A DNA stretch of 64,000 nucleotides from Eunapius fragilis. Lineage: Eukaryota; Porifera; Demospongiae; Spongillida; Spongillidae. The notes under the pieces were generated by a model. It saw only the letters and a program-made list of their open reading frames with translations. It was not told the origin of the DNA and did no database searches. This document shows positions 63,017-64,000 of the stretch, one piece after another. The position numbers were made by a program, and so were the translations under genes. Where the stretch lies: assembly GCA_963681505.1 (NCBI GenBank), contig OY811972.1, forward strand, positions 9,194,775 to 9,258,774. Reading direction: 5' to 3'. How positions within the stretch are numbered: position 1 is the first letter of the stretch; every line of letters begins with the position of its first letter.

Positions 63017-63369
63017 CTGGTAAGGAGAGAAGGAACAAAGGCATCCCTATATGTGGTGCAATACATACGTAGTTGGGGACATGGGGTGGGTGGTATGAAC
63101 TCCTGGGCTTTATAGAAAATGATGTGCCAGTGTCTGGGGATTATTATTCACCCTCGCCAACCACACCCATACATGTACTCAAACCAGATGGTGAATTGTT
63201 TGCAAAATGAGCAGATGTCCTTAACGGATGACAGATAAGCCTGGAGTACTGTGACACCAAGGCAGTAGGTGGACTTCTGTGTGAATTGTGTTGGATGTGG
63301 CTGGGCAGTGCAGATTTTTCTTTCCTATTGAGGTTTTCCACAGGGGTATTTCCTTAAGGAGATGTGGAC

Positions 63370-63473
63370 TCTATGACGTAAGCGATTATCGCTGTAAACA
63401 GTATAATCACTACGTCCATACGTATGGACGTAGTGATTATACTGTTTACAGCGATAATCGCTTACGTCATAGA
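63370..63473. repeat. Perfect 104-bp palindrome
   Basis: Arms of 52 bp with no spacer, centred on CCATACGTATGG (63421/63422). Arm reads TATGACGTAAGCGATTATCG, CTGTAAACAGTATAATCACT, ACGTCCATAC. Would form a full cruciform or hairpin. No ORF. Confidence 0.95.
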
Positions 63474-63654
63474 CGGTCTGGGTACGAGACTAATGTCTTG
63501 TATAATTAAATGGGTATGAAAAAAAATAAAGAGATACATGTGGGCTCATAAAATATAGGTTTGTATTAAGCCCCCTGCCCAGCCTTGTGTGTGGTGTTGT
63601 TGTGTTGGCTGCCCGATGTTGTTGTTGTTATTAGTGTTATTTTTGTTTGGTGTT

Positions 63655-64000
63655 ATGTTTGGAGTATTGGTCTGTGTGCTGTGTACCATTCCAGCCTATT
63701 GGAGTATTGGTCTGTGTGCTGTGTACCATTCCAGCCTAATGGAGTATTGGTCTGTGTGCTGTGTACCATTCCAGCCTATTGGAGTATTGGTCTGTGTGCT
63801 GTGTACCATTCCAGCCTATTTGGAGTATTGGTCTGTGTGCTGTGTACCATTCCAGCCTATTGGAGTATTGGTCTGTGTGCTGTGTACCATTCCAGCCTAT
63901 TGGAGTATTGGTCTGTGTGCTGTGTACCATTCCAGCCTATTGGAGTATTGGTCTGTGTGCTGTGTACCATTCCAGCCTATTTGGAGTATTGGTCTGTGTG
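63655..64000 (+). repeat. 40-bp satellite array, second block, cut by window edge
   Basis: Same monomer and orientation as 4604-5139, about 8.6 copies visible. Two monomers carry an extra T (41 bp) and one reads CCTAATGG. Confidence 0.95.

Larger units (their letters stand above)
62058..63180. repeat. Tandem duplication of an ankyrin-exon cassette
   Basis: 62058-62400 and 62836-63180 align almost end to end: CAGTACCTATCACATCTCTC flank, the 102-nt ankyrin exon, the AGAGAGAAGGAACAA flank and GTAGTTGGGGACATGGGGTG. Spacer between copies is 435 bp and holds a scrap of DIRS RT start (62520-62580). Confidence 0.85.

Overview
This is eukaryotic, intron-rich, AT-rich genomic DNA from an animal. The genes are split into short symmetric exons with GT-AG introns, and most of the sequence is introns, repeats and decayed retrotransposons. 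A marine invertebrate, most likely a demosponge of the Amphimedon type, is the best guess. The basis is lineage-style expansion of ankyrin/Death proteins, DIRS-type tyrosine-recombinase retroelements and strong CpG decay; I could not confirm it by search. All host genes I can support are on the minus strand.

Layout. (1) 1-14.6 kb: ankyrin gene 1. Its start codon and two near-duplicate 66-nt exons lie at 14.3-14.6 kb. At least six one-repeat ankyrin exons follow leftward and the gene runs off the left edge. Its introns are packed with plus-strand DIRS fragments, a Ty3/gypsy protease fragment, a 40-bp satellite and a small GC-rich MITE-like element. (2) 15-28 kb: a gene-poor block. It holds a relic of the 3' end of a ROCO/Death gene (16.07-16.40 kb), a long inverted repeat (18.05-18.91 kb), many degenerate copies of an AT-rich repeat, and a fragment of a non-LTR-like reverse transcriptase (27.3-28.0 kb). 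(3) 28.5-40.5 kb: gene A, with ankyrin exons, a Neuralized homology repeat (NHR) on three exons, one long ROC-COR exon, a linker exon and a Death-domain exon. (4) 40.8-45.9 kb: a 2.4-kb reverse-transcriptase insertion followed by gypsy integrase, foldback and DIRS debris. (5) 46.07-63.0 kb: gene B, the tandem paralogue of gene A, entering the window from the right and ending at 46067. (6) 58.4-64 kb: more DIRS fragments, a tandemly duplicated ankyrin-exon cassette, a 104-bp perfect palindrome and a second block of the 40-bp satellite.

Splice phases across genes A and B agree exon to exon, which supports the predicted architecture ankyrin repeats - NHR - ROC GTPase - COR - (Cys-rich tail) - Death domain. 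By family knowledge this suggests an intracellular GTPase scaffold or receptor: ankyrin and NHR surfaces bind partners, ROC-COR is the switch, and Death recruits Death-domain adaptors. That role is inference. The NHR half of A and B is almost identical, introns included, while the ROC-COR half is clearly diverged and the Death exons are not recognisably related. Gene A carries a stop codon in its first NHR exon and a broken splice donor on one ankyrin exon; gene B lacks both lesions.

The tandem copies also date the transposons: several insertions present in one copy have a readable empty site in the other.
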